DNA of 15,666 nucleotides from CALRGL01 sp964374035 (GTDB lineage Bacteria > Patescibacteriota > Patescibacteriia > UBA9934 > GWF2-40-263). Both the position numbers and the translations under genes were made by a program. Where the stretch lies: assembly GCA_964374035.1 (NCBI GenBank), contig CAYJWY010000025.1, positions 1-15,666 on the forward strand, in the 5' to 3' direction. Under the pieces are notes generated by a model. It saw only the letters and a program-made list of their open reading frames with translations. It did not search any database and had not been told where the DNA came from. This document shows, one piece after another, positions 13,284 to 15,666 of this stretch (positions are counted from its first letter, which is position 1; each line of letters begins with the position of its first letter).

Positions 13284-13377
13284 TGTGTTTGGCTTGCTGA
13301 TTACTCCGTGCTGGTTTCCGCGTAACCAGCAGGGTTGGGTCGTCTTATTTCACTACAAAATCTGTAAATTTTAGCTC

Positions 13378-13406
13378 TTGACACTTAGCACTCGCATGGG
13401 TAGATT
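13378..13406 (+). promoter_or_regulatory. groES-groEL promoter
   Basis: A perfect -35 TTGACA (13378-13383) and a -10 TAGATT (13401-13406, 4 of 6) are separated by exactly 17 bp. The predicted start near 13413 leaves a leader of about 88 nt that contains a hairpin repeat. The CIRCE operator covers the spacer and the -10, so repressor binding would block polymerase. Confidence 0.82.
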
Positions 13407-13411
13407 GCTAG
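13385..13411 (+). promoter_or_regulatory. CIRCE operator (HrcA binding site)
   Basis: TTAGCACTC, a 9-nt spacer and GATTGCTAG match the CIRCE consensus TTAGCACTC-N9-GAGTGCTAA. The left half matches 9 of 9 and the right half 7 of 9. It overlaps the groES promoter. CIRCE is the known operator of the heat-shock repressor HrcA, which is itself folded by GroEL and so senses chaperone load. hrcA is not in this window. Confidence 0.88.
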
Positions 13412-13425
13412 CGTACTTTTACTCA

Positions 13426-13490
13426 AAGTCCTGGAGTCCTGAGTCTTGAAGTGGTGGAGTTAACTTCAAGACTTTACGACTACACGACTC
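13426..13490 (+). repeat. AGTCTTGAAGT hairpin repeat in the groES leader
   Basis: AGTCTTGAAGT (13442-13452) pairs exactly with ACTTCAAGACT (13463-13473). Flanking iterated units (AAGTCCTGGAGTCCTGAGTC on the left, TTTACGACTACACGACTC on the right) give partial extra pairing. It resembles the AGTGACT elements in being built of short iterated units and in lying directly upstream of a start codon, but the unit sequence differs. It ends about 10 nt before the groES ATG. Confidence 0.75.
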
Positions 13491-13500
13491 GAAAGAAACT

Positions 13501-13791
13501 ATGCAAATCAAACCTGTTTCCGACCACATTGTGGTCACGGCTGTTTCCAAGGAGATGAAGTCCGCGAGTGGAATTATTATTCCTGAGACCGTTGATAAAG
13601 AGCGTGCGGAGCGTGGGGAGGTGATTGCGGTTGGACCCGGTCGATCGCTTGAGAATGGACAGCTCAGCAAGATGGAGGTTTCGGTTGGTCAGATCGTCCT
13701 GTTTAAAAAGTATGCTCCGGATGAGGTGAAGATCGATGGAAAAGAATACTTGATCATCAAGAGTGATGACGTAATGGCGATTCTCGCATAA
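13501..13791 (+). CDS. groES: Co-chaperonin GroES
   Basis: GroES caps the GroEL chamber during protein folding. The 96-residue product has normal length and layout. It starts with IKPVSDHIVV, where the usual DRV-V is D-H-I-V. The mobile loop that docks on GroEL is SASGIIIPETVDKERAERGEVIAVGPG, with hydrophobic tripeptide III. The C-terminal part reads VLFKKYAPDEVKIDGKEYLIIKSDDVMAI. It is under a CIRCE-overlapped promoter and is the first gene of the groESL operon. A repeat-filled gap of 171 nt follows before groEL. Confidence 0.97.
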   Translation: MQIKPVSDHIVVTAVSKEMKSASGIIIPETVDKERAERGEVIAVGPGRSLENGQLSKMEVSVGQIVLFKKYAPDEVKIDGKEYLIIKSDDVMAILA

Positions 13792-13803
13792 CGATTGGGT
13801 CCC

Positions 13804-13940
13804 GTGTCATCCTGAACGCAGTGCCGTGTCTGTCTGCCGACAGGAAGGATCTCTTAAGGGATCCTTCGTCGAGGCTCCTCAGGATGACACAGGTAAAAAG
13901 CTTGTCAGGATGACGCAGGTAAAAAGTTTGTCAGGATGAC
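13804..13940 (+). repeat. TCATCCTGA-type hairpin repeat between groES and groEL, with expanded right arm
   Basis: GTGTCATCCTGA (13804-13815) pairs exactly with TCAGGATGACAC (13879-13890), and inner AAGGATC (13845-13851) pairs with GATCCTT (13860-13866). The right-arm block TCAGGATGAC then recurs at 13905 and 13931, a 26-nt tandem period with spacer text AGGTAAAAAG. The segment from AAGGATCTCTT through CCTTCGTCGA to CTCCTCAGGATGACACAG is nearly the same as in nusA. The array ends about 23 nt before the groEL ATG. Confidence 0.9.
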
Positions 13941-13962
13941 GCATAAAATAACTTCAACAACT

Positions 13963-15585
13963 ATGGCAAAACAAATTGCATTTAACGAAGATGCGCGATC
14001 AGCGCTCAAGCGTGGTGTTGATCAGCTTGCAAACGCGGTGAAGGTCACGCTCGGTCCAAAGGGTCGTAACGTGATTTTGGATCGCGGTTTTGGTTCTCCG
14101 ATTGTCACAAAGGATGGCGTGACGGTTGCCAAAGAGATCGAGCTTGAGAACAAGCTTGAGAATCTTGGTGCGGAACTCGTAAAGGAAGTCGCGAGCAAGA
14201 CGAATGATGTTGCTGGAGATGGAACAACGACCGCGACGGTTCTCGCGCAAGCGCTGATCGAAGAGGGCCTGCGCAACGTGACGGCCGGAACGAATCCACA
14301 GGCACTGCGCCGTGGCATCGAGAAGGGCGTGGATCGAATCGTGAAGGAAATTAAGGAAAAGATTGCTACGCCGATTAAGGGCGAGGAAATTGAGAAGGTT
14401 GCTTCGATCAGTGCGAACGACCCGGAAATTGGACAGATGATTGCCAAGGCCATGGAAAAAGTTGGCAACAACGGCGTCATCACGGTCGAGGAATCTCAGT
14501 CGTTTGGCGTTGACGTCGAGTTCGTCGAAGGCATGCAGTTCGACAAGGGATATGTGAGTGGATACATGGTGACCAATGCTGAGCGCATGGAAGCCGAGTA
14601 TCACGACGCGCATATTCTCATCGTCGACAAAAAGATTAGCTCGGTGCAGGAGCTGGTTCCGGTTCTCGAGAAAGTTGCGGCAACAGGCAAAAAAGAGCTT
14701 GTGATTATCGCAGACGATGTCGATGGTGAAGCATTGTCGACGCTGGTCGTAAACAAGTTGCGCGGCGTGTTTAACACGGTCGCGGTCAAAGCTCCCGGAT
14801 TTGGGGATCGACGCAAGGCCATGCTCGAGGACATTGCGATCCTCACGGGCGGCCGCGTGATTAGTGAGGAAGTTGGACTCAAGCTTGAGACCGCTGAACT
14901 CACGGATCTTGGAAAAGCTCGTAAAGTGGTCGCAAACAAAGAACAGACGACGATTGTGGAGGGTCATGGCGATAAGATGAAGATCGCGGAGCGCGTGAAA
15001 CAGATTCAGGCGGAACTTAAGAACACGACGTCGGATTTTGAAAAAGAAAAATTACTCGAGCGTGTCGCTAAACTTTCCGGCGGTGTTGCCGTTATCAAAG
15101 TTGGTGCCGCAACCGAGACCGAAATGAAAGAGAAGAAGCATCGCATCGAGGACGCGGTTTCCGCAACCAAGGCGGCTGTGGAAGAGGGAATTGTTCCCGG
15201 CGGCGGTGTTGCGCTTGTCAGATCGATCAAGTGTCTCGATTCGCTAGAGCTCAGCGCAGACGAAAACGTCGGTGTGAACATCCTGCGCCGCGCGCTCGAA
15301 GAACCACTTCGCATGATCGCGCAGAACGCCGGCATGGAAGGTGCGGTGGTTGCGGAGAAAGTCAAAGCGGGCGTTGGATCCTTCGGCTACAACGCGCTCA
15401 CCGACGTGTATGAAGATCTCGTTGTCGCGGGTGTCATCGATCCAGCCAAGGTGACACGATCAGCTCTGCAGAACGCCGCGTCGATCGCGATTATGGTGAT
15501 TACCACAGAAGCGGCGGTCGTTGAGTTGCCAAAGAAGGAAGAGTCTGCACCAATGCCAGGTGGTGGAATGGGAGGGATGTACTAG
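13963..15585 (+). CDS. groEL: Chaperonin GroEL
   Basis: GroEL is the 60-kDa ring chaperonin, here 540 residues. The start MAKQIAFNEDARSAL is the family start; upstream frame to 13936 is repeat-derived. Conserved blocks include TLGPKGRNVILD (29-40) and the ATP-binding GDGTTTAT (85-92, with D86). The apical-domain segment EGMQFDKGYVSGYMVTN is present, as are GGVAVIKVGAATETEMKEKKHRIEDA (in two adjoining stretches, with the ATP-hydrolysing aspartate in IEDA) and VEEGIVPGGGVAL. The C-terminal tail is short, ending GGGMGGMY, where many bacteria have a longer GGM repeat. CIRCE control acts through the groES promoter. TAAAAT at 13944-13949 could be a weak internal -10, but no -35 is visible at proper spacing. 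Confidence 0.98.
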   Translation: MAKQIAFNEDARSALKRGVDQLANAVKVTLGPKGRNVILDRGFGSPIVTKDGVTVAKEIELENKLENLGAELVKEVASKTNDVAGDGTTTATVLAQALIEEGLRNVTAGTNPQALRRGIEKGVDRIVKEIKEKIATPIKGEEIEKVASISANDPEIGQMIAKAMEKVGNNGVITVEESQSFGVDVEFVEGMQFDKGYVSGYMVTNAERMEAEYHDAHILIVDKKISSVQELVPVLEKVAATGKKELVIIADDVDGEALSTLVVNKLRGVFNTVAVKAPGFGDRRKAMLEDIAILTGGRVISEEVGLKLETAELTDLGKARKVVANKEQTTIVEGHGDKMKIAERVKQIQAELKNTTSDFEKEKLLERVAKLSGGVAVIKVGAATETEMKEKKHRIEDAVSATKAAVEEGIVPGGGVALVRSIKCLDSLELSADENVGVNILRRALEEPLRMIAQNAGMEGAVVAEKVKAGVGSFGYNALTDVYEDLVVAGVIDPAKVTRSALQNAASIAIMVITTEAAVVELPKKEESAPMPGGGMGGMY

Positions 15586-15592
15586 TTCGAAT

Positions 15593-15630
15593 ATAAGTCT
15601 AATAGGTCTTTTTGGACCTATTGGACTTAT
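15593..15630 (+). repeat. AATAGGTC hairpin repeat after groEL
   Basis: ATAAGTCTAATAGGTC (15593-15608) pairs with GACCTATTGGACTTAT (15615-15630) over 16 positions with one G-U wobble and a 6-nt T-rich loop. It shares the AATAGGTC/GACCTATTG core with the atpD-atpC element. A true terminator follows immediately. Confidence 0.87.
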
Positions 15631-15636
15631 TGAACG

Positions 15637-15663
15637 GCCGAGTCGCAAGACCCGGCTTTTTTT
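15637..15663 (+). terminator. Intrinsic terminator of groESL
   Basis: GCCGAGTC (15637-15644) pairs with GACCCGGC (15649-15656), with one A-C mismatch, around a GCAA tetraloop. Seven T residues follow. It is the strongest terminator in the window and shares the GTCGCAAGAC core with the yraN terminator. Confidence 0.9.
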
Positions 15664-15666
15664 GTT

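Noticed and set aside
13999..14967. Long antisense open frame (322 codons) opposite groEL
   Set aside because: It lies entirely within groEL, shows no family features and is explained by groEL codon bias.

Overview
This window looks like bacterial chromosome, probably from a Patescibacteria/CPR lineage. No 16S or other marker gene fixes the taxon, so that is an inference. It rests on small membrane proteins beside yraN, a NusA with an enlarged N-terminal domain, a short YidC, a shortened ATP synthase delta subunit, an almost complete lack of Shine-Dalgarno sequences, and a compact genome. UGA serves as an ordinary stop codon, so the UGA=Gly code of Gracilibacteria/Absconditabacteria does not apply.

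Layout. Bases 1-132 hold a tRNA-Val(UAC) on the minus strand with an encoded CCA, followed by a perfect 42-bp palindrome. Everything else is on the plus strand. Two small membrane proteins and yraN (210-1279) end at a terminator. Then come nusA and yidC (1408-3486), 3 nt apart, ending at a second terminator. Next are a nucleotidyltransferase-like protein of unknown role (3597-4523), an O-antigen ligase/polymerase-family membrane protein (4636-5907) and a truncated RhuM-like gene (5928-6287). A clear sigma70-type promoter at 6305-6333 opens a complete F1Fo ATP synthase operon, atpI-B-E-F-H-A-G-D-C (6346-13244), which ends at a terminator. The last block is groES-groEL (13501-15585), with a promoter overlapped by a CIRCE operator (HrcA-type heat-shock control) and a strong terminator at the window end.

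How the parts work together. The window is mostly core housekeeping: transcription elongation (NusA), membrane protein insertion (YidC, whose family's clients include Fo subunits), proton-driven ATP synthesis, and protein folding (GroESL). The c subunit has the proton-type ion site, not the sodium-type one.

The unusual content lies between the genes. Nearly every gap longer than about 20 nt carries a hairpin-forming repeat, and at least seven different sequence families are present. Five of the eight ATP synthase junctions carry one, each from a different family; the other three junctions are gene overlaps. One repeat family has entered the nusA reading frame and now encodes roughly the last 49 residues of NusA. 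A second whole-window pattern is that almost every start codon lacks a Shine-Dalgarno sequence but has a T directly before ATG, often as CTATG. These two patterns are the best candidates for undescribed biology here.
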